From assembly GCF_005771675.1 (NCBI RefSeq), contig NZ_VAJM01000014.1, positions 1 to 64,000 on the forward strand: DNA of 64,000 nucleotides, given 5' to 3'. The DNA comes from Hymenobacter jeollabukensis. GTDB taxonomy: Bacteria > Bacteroidota > Bacteroidia > Cytophagales > Hymenobacteraceae. The notes beneath the pieces were generated by a model. That model was given only the letters and a program-made list of their open reading frames with translations. It searched no databases and had not been told where the DNA came from. Below, piece by piece: positions 24,408 to 32,438 of the stretch (its first letter is position 1; each line of letters opens with the position of its first letter). The translations under genes were made by a program, and so were the position numbers.

Positions 24408-26696
24408 CTAGTCGGCTTTGGTGAATTTGCCCTGTAACACGCCCGTAGGCGTCTGCACACGGTAGAAGTACAGGCCGGGCCGCAGCGAGGCTACGGGCAC
24501 GCGCAGCAGCTGCTCGCCGCGCAGCGCTTTGGCCTCGTGGCGCAGACGCTGTCCGGCGAGGCTCAGCAGCTCCACGGTGGCCGCGCCGGTTTCGGCCTGG
24601 GGTAGTTGAATGATCAGCTCTTCCCGCGCCGGATTAGGATATGCGCTGAGCTGGGGGGTGCCGTTAACCGAGCGCTGACCGATGAGGCTCGTATAGCCGA
24701 GGTGGTTGGTGTACGCAATGCGCCCCTGCTCCCCCGTCACCCGTGGGTCGAACGGAAACCACGTATCGATTGCCTGCGTGGCACCACTTTCGATGTCCTG
24801 CTTCCCGATGATGTGGTACACATAGCCCTTGAACCGTACGCTGGCCTTGCCCGCCAGTCCGATGAATACGGCCCCGTTCTCATCCTTTATCGAGGCCTGG
24901 GAGGTGACGGTAGAGCCGTTGCTTTTGGTAATGGTGACGGGCGGCCCCAGCGGGCCACGCAGGTTGGTGGAACTGGTCCGTACCCAGCGGCCTTTCGTTA
25001 CCACGTCGGGCGAATAGTCCGACGGCCCGGTGCCGGTTATTTCGTACACCTCCACGTCGTAAAGCGCGGTAGGCTGAAAGCGGATACCGCCACTGATGCA
25101 CACGCCCGTCCGCGTGCTGACTAATACCGCGTCAGCCGGGCCGGTAAGAATATTCCGTCGCGAGATGATGTTGCTGTTCTTGTCCAGATTGGCGAGGGTC
25201 TTGCTGGCATTGATTAGGCCCCGCCCGGTGTAGTCGTCTTCCCCGGGGCTGGAATACTGGCCCACTTTATCGGTCGCGCTGTTCTGCATGATATTTTCCA
25301 CGTCTTCCGGGGTCAGGTCGTTGTGCGGGGCGTTGGGGTCGTTCCAGTAGCTCAGCATCAGGGCCGCCAAGCCTGCCGCGTGCGGGGCCGCCGCCGAGGT
25401 GCCGCTAAAGCCGCCGTAGCCGCCCGTGCGCGTGGTGGTCCGAACCAGCGTAGTCGTGCCAGGGGCCGCCACATCCACGTTGTCGTTGGGCGTAGACCAT
25501 TCGTCGCTGAAAAGGTTGCCGGTTGGATCCTGCTTCCATTCGCCATCTTCCCCGGTGCCGGCTACGGTCAGAATCCAGGGGTCGTAGGTGTGGGCGGGTA
25601 GATTAGTTTGGCCAAGCTTGTTGCCGGACGCGGCTACCGTCACAATTTTCGCCGCGTGTACCCGGCGCATCACGTTGTCGAAAAGAAAATAGTCGGCTGT
25701 CGCGGCCGTGCCTACGCTGGTTACCAGCCGGGGAATGCTTCAGCTATGGTTCATGATGTGCATGCCATCGGTGATGCCATCCTGAAGAGCGTTGGCAACT
25801 TCAGCCAACGTGGCGCCGCAGTTTTGGCAGCCGTCGCCGATGGTTTTGTAGCTGTATAGCCGTACTCCCGGCTTGCCGGCCGCCGCGTCGCCGCCCGCAA
25901 TACCGGCTATGCCGATTCCGTTGTTGCGGACCGCCGCGATAATCCCGGCCACCGACGTGCCGTGTCCAAGTACATCATCGTCGTATGGGGTTGGCCGGGT
26001 CATATCGTAACGGTGTCCGCCAGCCACTACGCCCACCAGATCGGGGTGGGTGGCTTTGATGCCGCTGTCGTACACGCCTATCTTAATGCCAGGACGGCCC
26101 GTAGTCAGGTCCCAGGCCCCTTCCACGTTGATATGGCCATCGGGATAAGCGGCAGTGTAATGCAAGGACCTCTGGTTGCCGGCGTATTCGGTATCGTTGG
26201 GCACGCTGGCAGGCCGCGCCACTGGGTTCAAATGGGCATACACCACCGGCACCCCCATATGAGGCAATTGGTTGCACACCGCTACCTCGTCCGTCCCCAG
26301 CGGCAATTGCAGCAGCAGCACCGCCCAAAGCTTTTCATCGGGGATGGTTTCGCCCATGCGGTTGAGCTGCATGGAATCGGCAATGGTCAGATTAGGGAAT
26401 ATCTTGCCCACCGCTACCGAAGCCATATTAAAACCTGCCGCAGTCGACATGGCCGACAGGGCGCCGGGCGTCAGGAACTCGTATAAGTAACCTTGCTGCT
26501 TGCCCAAATTATTAATTGCGCTGCTTTTCAAAGCCTCAGGCTCGAAGCGCACGATGATTTCGCGGGCCGCCCGGACCGCTACGCCGTCCTGGTATACGAA
26601 GGTGCGCGGGTCCATCTACGCGTGGGCTGATGTACTGCCAAAGGCCAGCAGCCCAGCCGCGCATAGCCTGGTGATACGGGAATACAATTGCTTCAT
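24408..26696 (-). pseudogene. S8 subtilisin-like protease with T9SS tail, interrupted by two stops
   Basis: Full span 763 codons. The signal peptide (MKQLYSRITRLCAAGLLAFG) ends at SAHA, directly followed by TAG (26616-26618), then the frame continues MDPRTFVYQDG. A propeptide-like part leads to the catalytic Asp (KIGVYDSGI), His (LGHGTSVAGI), then TGA (25740-25742) in IMNHS-stop-SIPRLV where subtilases usually have Ser-Trp. After it come the oxyanion Asn region (VTVAASGN) and the catalytic Ser (GFSGTSAAAPHAAG), a beta-rich part, and a T9SS sorting domain (AYPNPAREELIIQL to FTKAD). Nothing else is broken. Active site complete if the stops were read through. The lipoprotein pseudogene follows directly. 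Confidence 0.85.
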
Positions 26697-26757
26697 TTAA
26701 GGGGTAAAGTGAAGGGGTGGAAAGAAAACACGACTGCCAGATTAGGCAGCCAACGAT

Positions 26758-28092
26758 TCATGGAATAATTAACCGCGCTACGGATGCCGGGCGACCGGGC
26801 ATCAGCAGGCGGCAGAGGTACAGGCCGGCCGGCCAGCCGCGTATGTCCAGCTCAGTGCGAACGGACGCGGAGCGCCCCAAGGCGAAACGCTTCATGTGGC
26901 GGCCCAGGCAATCGGACACCTCTATTATGGCATCGTTTGTAGCACCCGCAGCCGTCAGCAGCACGAGCGGCCCGGTGGCCGGGTTGGGGTAAGCATAGAG
27001 TGTAGCCTCAACCGCCACCGGCCGGGCCGTCCCGGCGGCCAGGGGCAGCCCGGTTACCTTCCGAATCCGGTGGTTGCTGGCATCGGCCACGTACAGGGAC
27101 TGCTCGGCTTCGGCCCAGTACAAGCCTTGTGGCCGGTTAAACAAAGCCACATTGCCCGCGCCATTGGCGTAGCCAGCCGTGCCCGTGCCCGCCACGGTGC
27201 TGACCACGCCGGTTGCCAGGTCGAGGCGGCGCAGGCGGTGGCCTTCGCGCTCTGAAATATAGAGGCCCGTGCGGCCGTCGTAAGCCAGTCCCACGGGGCC
27301 GTTGAACTGCGCGGTAGTCGCCGTACCGTCGGCGTAGCCGGAAGTGCCGGTACCGGCCACGGTGCTGACGATACCAGTCGGGGTAAGCCGCCGAATGCGG
27401 TGGACCGAGCGGTCGGCGATGTAGAGGTTGCCGGCCGCGTCGCGGGCAATGCCGTGCGGCTCCCGAAAGCGGGCCGTCGCCGCCGGGCCATCCACCATGC
27501 CCGCCACGCCGCTGCCGGCCAGCGTGGTAGCCAGCCCCGTGGTGTCTACCTGCCGGATGCGGTAATCGTCCGTGTCGCAGAGGTAGAGCGTGCGCTGCCC
27601 GTCATAGGTCAACCCCAATGGACTAGTGAAGCGGGCCACCGGCCCGGGGCCGTCCTGGTACCCGCCCGTGCCATTGCCCGCCAGCGTAGCCGTGGCGGCC
27701 GAGGGCAGCAGCTGGCGGATGCTGCCGTTGCCGGTATCGGCGATGTAGAGCACGCCCCGCGCGTCCAGCGCCAAGCCATTGGGACCGGTGAAGGCGGCCT
27801 GCACGCCCGTCCAGGCGTCGTAGTAGCCGGGGCCGCCGTTGCCGACGATGGTGCTGACCACGCCCGTAGGGCTGATTTTGCGCACGCCGTGATTCTGGGT
27901 GTCGGCCACGTACACCGTGCCCTGCGCGTCGACGAGGACGGCACCCGGGAAATTGAACTGGGCGGTGGCAGCCGGCCCATCGGCGCGGCCGGCCGTGCCG
28001 CTGCCAGCGACGGTGCTGACCAATACCTGAGCCCGCAAAGATGCGGGCAGCCACGCGGCGGCCAGCAGCAAAAAGTAGCGTAAACCGTTCAT
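26758..28092 (-). CDS. secreted NHL-repeat beta-propeller with T9SS sorting domain
   Basis: Encodes 444 residues from the ATG at 28092 (MNGLRYFLLLAAAWLPASLRAQ signal). Six NHL-type blades of about 55 residues follow, each with VSTVAGTGTxGYADG, a PxGLAYD segment and YVADxxNHRIRK. Residues about 365-444 are a type A T9SS C-terminal domain (LYAYPNPATGPLVLLTA to ARLIIP), so the protein goes to the cell surface or medium. NHL propellers bind ligands or proteins. It lies 61 bp upstream of the broken subtilase on the same strand; the two may form one surface-protein operon. Confidence 0.9.
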   Translation of the reverse strand: MNGLRYFLLLAAAWLPASLRAQVLVSTVAGSGTAGRADGPAATAQFNFPGAVLVDAQGTVYVADTQNHGVRKISPTGVVSTIVGNGGPGYYDAWTGVQAAFTGPNGLALDARGVLYIADTGNGSIRQLLPSAATATLAGNGTGGYQDGPGPVARFTSPLGLTYDGQRTLYLCDTDDYRIRQVDTTGLATTLAGSGVAGMVDGPAATARFREPHGIARDAAGNLYIADRSVHRIRRLTPTGIVSTVAGTGTSGYADGTATTAQFNGPVGLAYDGRTGLYISEREGHRLRRLDLATGVVSTVAGTGTAGYANGAGNVALFNRPQGLYWAEAEQSLYVADASNHRIRKVTGLPLAAGTARPVAVEATLYAYPNPATGPLVLLTAAGATNDAIIEVSDCLGRHMKRFALGRSASVRTELDIRGWPAGLYLCRLLMPGRPASVARLIIP

Positions 28093-28288
28093 AGTCACAA
28101 GAAAACCAATCGGATAACGGGCCAATAAGCAGGCCGTGACAATATTAAGTGTTTTGCGCCATGTTCTACCTCCGCCGGCTGTATTTTCGGGCTTGTCTGC
28201 CCACCACCGCCCGGCTGCCGCACTTGCGCCCGGGCCTGCGTACCTTTAAGCTCCGAATCTGCCTCCTCCCCCGACCGACGTACCGCCC

Positions 28289-29176
28289 GTGCCCCTCCCC
28301 GCCGAATCTGCCCTGGCTGCCCCGCCCACGGCGCTGCAGCGCCTGCGCGACGACACTTTTGACCTGGCCGAGCTGGCCGGCTACAACCTCTACCTCAGCG
28401 CCGGCCCCCACGGCCTGCGCGTGGGCGTGGCCGACGTGCGCCGCAACCGCTTCATTGCCCTCGAAGACTACGCCGCCCAGCCCGCCACCTCCCTGGCCGG
28501 GCAGCTGCAGGCCCTGGCCGCCCAGCACGACCTGGTGGGCCAGACCGGCTGGAACCGCGTGCGCCTGGCCGTGCAGAACCGCCACTTCACCCTGCTGCCC
28601 GCGCCCCTGTTCCGCGCCGGCGACGAGGCCCAGTACCTGCAGCTCCACCACCAGCTCGACGCCCAGCACGAAGTGGTGCGCCACTACCGCCACCCCAACC
28701 AGGAGGTGGTCAGCATTTTCGCCGCCGAAAAGGCCCTGGCCGAGTGGTTTGAGCGCCTCTATCCCCAGCAGAAGCTGCTGCACCAGACCAGCGCCCTGCT
28801 CGAAGGCGTGGTGCACCAGAGCGAGCGGCAGGGCCCACCCCGGCTGTTTCTGAGCGTGGGCCCGATGGAGCTGACCATCGTGGTGGTGCGCGACAAGCGG
28901 CCGGAGTTCTGCAACGTTTTCACGTTCAGCACCGCCGAAGACTTCATCTACTACGTCATCCTGGTGATGCAGGAGCTGACGCTCAACCCCGACGAGGACC
29001 CGGTGGTCGTCTACGGCGACCTGACCCACGACTCGGAGCTGTTCAGCATCCTGCGCAAGTACATCCGCCACGTCCGCTTCGGCAACCGCCCCTACGACCT
29101 GGGCTACAGCTACCGCCTCAACGACGTGTTCGAGTACCGCTACTTCGAGCTTTACAGTCTGCACCTCTGCGAATAG
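28289..29176 (+). CDS. DUF3822 family protein
   Basis: Encodes 295 residues, GTG start at 28289. The pattern FDLAELAGYNLYLSAGPHGLRVGV, later FSTAEDFIYYVILVMQELTL and the end YRYFELYSLHLCE, fits DUF3822, a Bacteroidota family with an actin/ribonuclease-H-like (PilM-like) fold and unknown role. These genes usually precede rsmD and coaD; here coaD follows but rsmD is missing. A TACCTTTAA sequence at 28241 may be the -7 element. The spacer to coaD is flanked by inverted TCACC-word arms. Confidence 0.85.
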   Translation: MPLPAESALAAPPTALQRLRDDTFDLAELAGYNLYLSAGPHGLRVGVADVRRNRFIALEDYAAQPATSLAGQLQALAAQHDLVGQTGWNRVRLAVQNRHFTLLPAPLFRAGDEAQYLQLHHQLDAQHEVVRHYRHPNQEVVSIFAAEKALAEWFERLYPQQKLLHQTSALLEGVVHQSERQGPPRLFLSVGPMELTIVVVRDKRPEFCNVFTFSTAEDFIYYVILVMQELTLNPDEDPVVVYGDLTHDSELFSILRKYIRHVRFGNRPYDLGYSYRLNDVFEYRYFELYSLHLCE

Positions 29177-29184
29177 GCGAGCTA

Positions 29185-29285
29185 GTGAGATGGTGAACTG
29201 GTGAGTGTCGTTCTGCCTGCGCGAAAGGCGCAGCACTGCGACTCCCGAACATCAACTCACCAGTTCACCACCTCACCATTTCACC
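29185..29285. repeat. inverted TCACC-word arms spanning the DUF3822-coaD spacer
   Basis: Left arm 29185-29206 begins nine bases after the DUF3822 stop. It is the reverse complement of 29255-29276 with one mismatch. The right arm goes on as octamers TCACCAGT, TCACCACC, TCACCATT, TCACC and ends three bases before the coaD ATG. Confidence 0.88.
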
Positions 29286-29288
29286 TCT

Positions 29289-29753
29289 ATGAGAGTTGCC
29301 CTCTTCCCCGGCTCCTTCGACCCGTTTACCAACGGCCACCTCGACGTGGTACGGCGCGGCACGGCGCTGTTCGACCACATCATCATTGCCCTCGGCAACA
29401 ACAGCTCGAAGCAGCGCTACCTGCCGGTAGAGCAAATGATAGGCATGATTGAGGAGGTGTTTCGCGACGAGCCGCGGGTATCGGTGGAGGCCTACAAGGG
29501 CCTGACGGCGGACTTCGCCCGGGAACGGAACGCGCGCTTTCTGCTGCGCGGCCTGCGCAACACCACTGATTTCGAATACGAAAACACCATTGCCCAAGCC
29601 AACCGCCACGTCAACCCCGCGCTGGAAACGGTGTTCCTGATTACCTCCCCGCCCCTGGCGGCCATCAGCAGCACCATCATCCGCGAAATCCACCGCTTCG
29701 GCGGCAACGTGGACGACTTTGTGCCTTTTAAGCTGGCCGCCCCGCAGGGCTAG
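29289..29753 (+). CDS. coaD: phosphopantetheine adenylyltransferase
   Basis: Encodes 154 residues, normal for CoaD. It transfers AMP to 4'-phosphopantetheine to give dephospho-CoA, the fourth step in CoA synthesis. Nucleotidyltransferase signature ALFPGSFDPFTNGHLDVV (T/HxGH), then FLLRGLRNTTDFEYE and the ISSTIIREI motif. Cytoplasmic. The start follows directly after TCACC octamers. A terminator hairpin follows the stop. Confidence 0.96.
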   Translation: MRVALFPGSFDPFTNGHLDVVRRGTALFDHIIIALGNNSSKQRYLPVEQMIGMIEEVFRDEPRVSVEAYKGLTADFARERNARFLLRGLRNTTDFEYENTIAQANRHVNPALETVFLITSPPLAAISSTIIREIHRFGGNVDDFVPFKLAAPQG

Positions 29754-29765
29754 AGGCTGCCTAAA

Positions 29766-29825
29766 CGCAAGTAACCGGGGCTCCTACCGGGTCGAATGAC
29801 CTGTTGGAAGCCCCGGTTGCTTGCG
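29766..29825. terminator. long hairpin after coaD
   Basis: 17-bp stem CGCAAGTAACCGGGGCT / AGCCCCGGTTGCTTGCG with one mismatch, between convergent coaD and a lipoprotein gene. Confidence 0.65.
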
Positions 29826-29833
29826 TTGCTGGT

Positions 29834-30313
29834 TCACCGCGCTACTACTCGCACGCCCATGATTCGGGACGGCGCGGCGGGGTCGGTGACGGGCAGCACC
29901 AGGTAGTTGTCGGCGACGAAGTCCAGGTTGCCGCGGCGCAGCAGCTCGTCTTCGTTGCTGCCCACCAGCACCAGGTCCTGCACTTCGCGGGTGCGGGCGT
30001 TGAAGGTCACCACGATGGTGGTGCCGTCCTTCTCGAAGGTGTTGATCCAGCCTTCGCCCCTAGTGGCGCGCAGCTGCTCGGCCGTGGGCTCCAGGCCTAC
30101 GGGCTGCTGCCGGGTTTCGCGCGGCGGCCCCAGGCGCTGCCGCACCTGATCGATGTTGCGGCCTACCAACGCGGCCACGTTCAGCGGACGGGAATTGCTG
30201 TGGCCGGGGCGACCCGGCGCGGGGCTTTCTACCACGGGGGCGCTGCGGGTACAGGCTGCCCCGCCGCACAGCAGCACCAACATCAGCAGCAAGCAGGCTC
30301 GACTCACGCGCAT
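29834..30313 (-). CDS. predicted lipoprotein, BamE/SmpA-like hint
   Basis: Encodes 159 residues with a lipobox (LLMLVLLCGGAAC). The mature part has NVAALVGRNIDQVRQRLGPPRETR, then WINTFEKDGTTIVVTFNARTREVQDLVL. This order (helix, 'GPP' turn, beta hairpin) resembles small SmpA/OmlA-fold lipoproteins, but the match is only by eye. It starts 47 bp after the stop of the upstream Nudix gene on the same strand. Confidence 0.7.
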   Translation of the reverse strand: MRVSRACLLLMLVLLCGGAACTRSAPVVESPAPGRPGHSNSRPLNVAALVGRNIDQVRQRLGPPRETRQQPVGLEPTAEQLRATRGEGWINTFEKDGTTIVVTFNARTREVQDLVLVGSNEDELLRRGNLDFVADNYLVLPVTDPAAPSRIMGVRVVAR

Positions 30314-30359
30314 ACGCAGAGGAACGGCGGCGCCCGAACGGCGCTCCGGCGGGCGAGGT

Positions 30360-31058
30360 TTAGGAACGGACGGACTCGGGGGCCGACTGCCCGGCCACTT
30401 CGCTCAGGTAGTGGCGCACCACCAGCGCGATGGAGGCGTAGGACTCGTCCAGGGCCTTGAGGGCCTCCTGGGGCTGCATCCAGCGCACTTCCTCGATGTA
30501 CTCCTCGGCCTGGGGCTTCATCAGCGTGTCGTCGAGGCACTGCATGATGTACCAGTTGGTCTTCTTAAGGATTTTGTTGCCGTTGTAGGCGTAGGAGTGC
30601 CAGGTGCTGGGCAGCTTGTCGCCAAGGGCCAGCTTCACGTTGGTTTCCTCCTCCACTTCGCGCAGGGCACCCTCCATCGGGTCCTCGTCCTTTTTCAGCT
30701 TGCCCTTGGGCAGGTCCCATTTACCGAGGCGGTAAATCATCAGGATCATGCCGTCCTTCACCACCAGGCCGCCGGCGGCCTTGGCAATGCGGAACTGGTC
30801 CTTGAGGTGGAGGATGAGGGCCTTTTTCTTTTTGGCCATCAGGGTCAGCGAAGTCAGCTTTTTCAGCTTTTTCACTTCCATCAGGCGCAACATGCGGTCG
30901 ATGAAGGCGGGCGTCACGTCGCGCACCAGCACGTCGCCGATCAGGTCCTTGGAGATGAATTCATCTTCCGGGCCCAGAATCAGGTCGTAGCGGTGCTTGT
31001 AGACCTTGTCAGAGGTCTTTTTGATGATAATCGGGATGTCGTTGATGAAAACGTTCAT
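30360..31058 (-). CDS. Nudix hydrolase with N-terminal extension (Bacteroidota type)
   Basis: Encodes 232 residues. A lysine-rich N-terminal region of about 85 residues (KKTSDKVYKHRYDLIL, KKLKKLTSLTLMAKKKK) precedes a standard Nudix domain, with GKWDLPKGKLKKDEDP then GALREVEEETNV. WYIMQCLDD and EEVRWMQPQEAL complete the fold. Substrate unknown. Cytoplasmic. Divergent from the YfcE gene, with 246 bp between them in which I see no further feature except a weak TACCTTG near 31273. Confidence 0.9.
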   Translation of the reverse strand: MNVFINDIPIIIKKTSDKVYKHRYDLILGPEDEFISKDLIGDVLVRDVTPAFIDRMLRLMEVKKLKKLTSLTLMAKKKKALILHLKDQFRIAKAAGGLVVKDGMILMIYRLGKWDLPKGKLKKDEDPMEGALREVEEETNVKLALGDKLPSTWHSYAYNGNKILKKTNWYIMQCLDDTLMKPQAEEYIEEVRWMQPQEALKALDESYASIALVVRHYLSEVAGQSAPESVRS

Positions 31059-31304
31059 CGCGGCAAGTCAGATGGGGAGAGGATGCAGGAAATCGTCCGG
31101 CAAGCTGCAAAACACAGCATTAATTTCGGCATACGAAAGACATGGGCCCCAGTGGTACCGACCGGGTGGCCCGGGTGTGGTGGGCCATCTGAGCCGCATA
31201 CGGCTGCGGGCAGGAAAGGTAACATGCCGCCGGAAATTAGCCCAACAATCGGCGCCACCCCACCCCGGCGCCGTACCTTGCGGCCCCACCAGCCCCGCTC
31301 ACCC

Positions 31305-31799
31305 ATGCGCATCGGCCTGCTTTCCGATACCCACAGCTACTACGATGACCGCATCGGCCACCACCTGCAGGACTGCGACGAAATCTGGCACGCCGGCGAC
31401 GTGGGCGACGAAAAAGTGCTGGATGAGCTGCTGGCCCTGGCGCCGCTGCGGGCCGTATCGGGCAACATCGACGACCGCACCGTGCGCCTGCGCTGCCCCG
31501 AAACGCTGGTGTTTGAGGTCGAAGGGCTGAAAGTGCTCATTCACCACATCGGCGGCTACCCCGGGCGCTACGCCCCCGGCGCGCGGCTTCTGCTGCAGCG
31601 CGAGCGGCCAGGGCTCTTCATCTGCGGCCACTCCCACATTCTGCGCGTGATGCCCGACCGGCAGCTGGGCCTGCTGCACCTGAACCCCGGCGCCGCCGGC
31701 CGCCACGGCTTCCACAAAGTGCGCACCCTGCTCAAGTTTCGCATCGAAGCCGGCCGGGTGCAGGATTTGCAGGCCGTGGAGCTGGGGCCGCGGGTGTGA
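31305..31799 (+). CDS. YfcE-type metallophosphoesterase
   Basis: Encodes 164 residues. Calcineurin-like motifs are complete: MRIGLLSDTHSY (DxH), IWHAGDVGD (GDxxD-like), VSGNIDDR (GNxD), VLIHHIGGYPG and FICGHSHI (GHxH), with HLNPGAAGRHG. It is a two-metal phosphodiesterase of the YfcE/MJ0936 group. Cytoplasmic; the natural substrate is unclear. An octamer repeat starts just after the stop. Confidence 0.93.
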   Translation: MRIGLLSDTHSYYDDRIGHHLQDCDEIWHAGDVGDEKVLDELLALAPLRAVSGNIDDRTVRLRCPETLVFEVEGLKVLIHHIGGYPGRYAPGARLLLQRERPGLFICGHSHILRVMPDRQLGLLHLNPGAAGRHGFHKVRTLLKFRIEAGRVQDLQAVELGPRV

Positions 31800-31803
31800 G
31801 GTG

Positions 31804-31835
31804 GATGAGCGGATGAGCGGATGAGCGGATGAGCG
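31804..31835. repeat. four tandem GATGAGCG octamers after the YfcE stop
   Basis: Perfect 4 x 8-bp repeat beginning four bases after the TGA stop. Same placement as the other low-complexity arms, but no matching inverted arm is seen downstream. Confidence 0.8.
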
Positions 31836-31847
31836 GATAAAAAAGAA

Positions 31848-31968
31848 CGTCATGTCGAGCTTGTCGAGACATCTCGCGTGCTGACGTCCCCAGGTATTTT
31901 TTTCGCTAAACGATGATTTTACTATCGAACGTCAGCACGCGAGATGTCTCGACAAGCTCGACATGACG
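31848..31968. repeat. REP-like element with perfect 39-bp inverted repeat
   Basis: Arm 31848-31886 and arm 31930-31968 are exact reverse complements, separated by 43 bp. Outer ends read CGTCATGTCGAG. Related copies lie at 61689-61815 and 63411-63529, and they share the block GCGAGATGTCTCGAC. Confidence 0.92.
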
Positions 31969-31995
31969 GGCTGATTCGCACTTGAAACACATAAA

Positions 31996-32029
31996 AAAAG
32001 CGTCTTGCGTGGCCACGCAAGACGCTTTT
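31996..32029. terminator. terminator of the 52-residue protein gene
   Basis: Perfect palindrome, 17-bp arms AAAAGCGTCTTGCGTGG / CCACGCAAGACGCTTTT. On the minus strand it runs into T7. Confidence 0.8.
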
Positions 32030-32095
32030 CGGTATCTACCAGCCGACCGGCCGGGAAGTCACGCGGGCTTCCGGCAGGAAGCCGCGGCGAAAAAA

Positions 32096-32254
32096 CTAGG
32101 CAGCCGCCTCGTTCTTTTTGAAGCTGGCTTTCAGCTCTTCGATGTCCACGTTCTTCAGAACGGGGGTGCGGAGCAGGTCCTTAATTTCTTGCACCTTGTT
32201 GTTGGCGCGGGCAATGTTCTTGCGGTGCTTACGCTTGAGACGAGTAGCGGTCAT
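32096..32254 (-). CDS. 52-residue basic protein, conserved-looking, unknown function
   Basis: Short gene with a strong setting. It has an ATG at 32254, a TACCTTTG-type box at 32294-32301 on the same strand, and a terminator hairpin just after the stop. The N-terminal half is very basic (MTATRLKRKHRKNIARANNK), and the rest is helical with alternating charge (KNVDIEELKASFKKNEAAA). This resembles a nucleic-acid- or ribosome-associated small protein. I recall similar short ORFs in Cytophagales but cannot name a family. It is shorter than most ORF callers keep. Confidence 0.75.
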   Translation of the reverse strand: MTATRLKRKHRKNIARANNKVQEIKDLLRTPVLKNVDIEELKASFKKNEAAA

Positions 32255-32293
32255 GACGCGGTCGGTTTGAGTCTATTCTGCAGAATGAGGGGG

Positions 32294-32301
32294 CAAAGGT
32301 A
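32294..32301 (-). promoter_or_regulatory. -7 box (TACCTTTG, minus) for the 52-residue protein
   Basis: Exact TAnnTTTG match 40 bp upstream of the ATG at 32254. Confidence 0.55.
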
Positions 32302-32341
32302 AGTAAAATTCCGACAGATTGGATAATGCCGGGTGAATCCC

Positions 32342-32374
32342 TTGGTCAGTCCCGGCACGGCTCTGCTATTTTTG
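32342..32374 (+). promoter_or_regulatory. -33/-7 promoter of the threonine aldolase gene
   Basis: TTGG at 32342-32345 and TATTTTTG at 32367-32374, about 22 bp apart, a good match to the Bacteroidota sigma-ABfr pattern. Confidence 0.6.
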
Positions 32375-32438
32375 CCCACCACCGGTCTGCTGGCGCCGCT
32401 GCGGCTGACCAACCTGCTTACTTGATTTTGCCCTCCCG

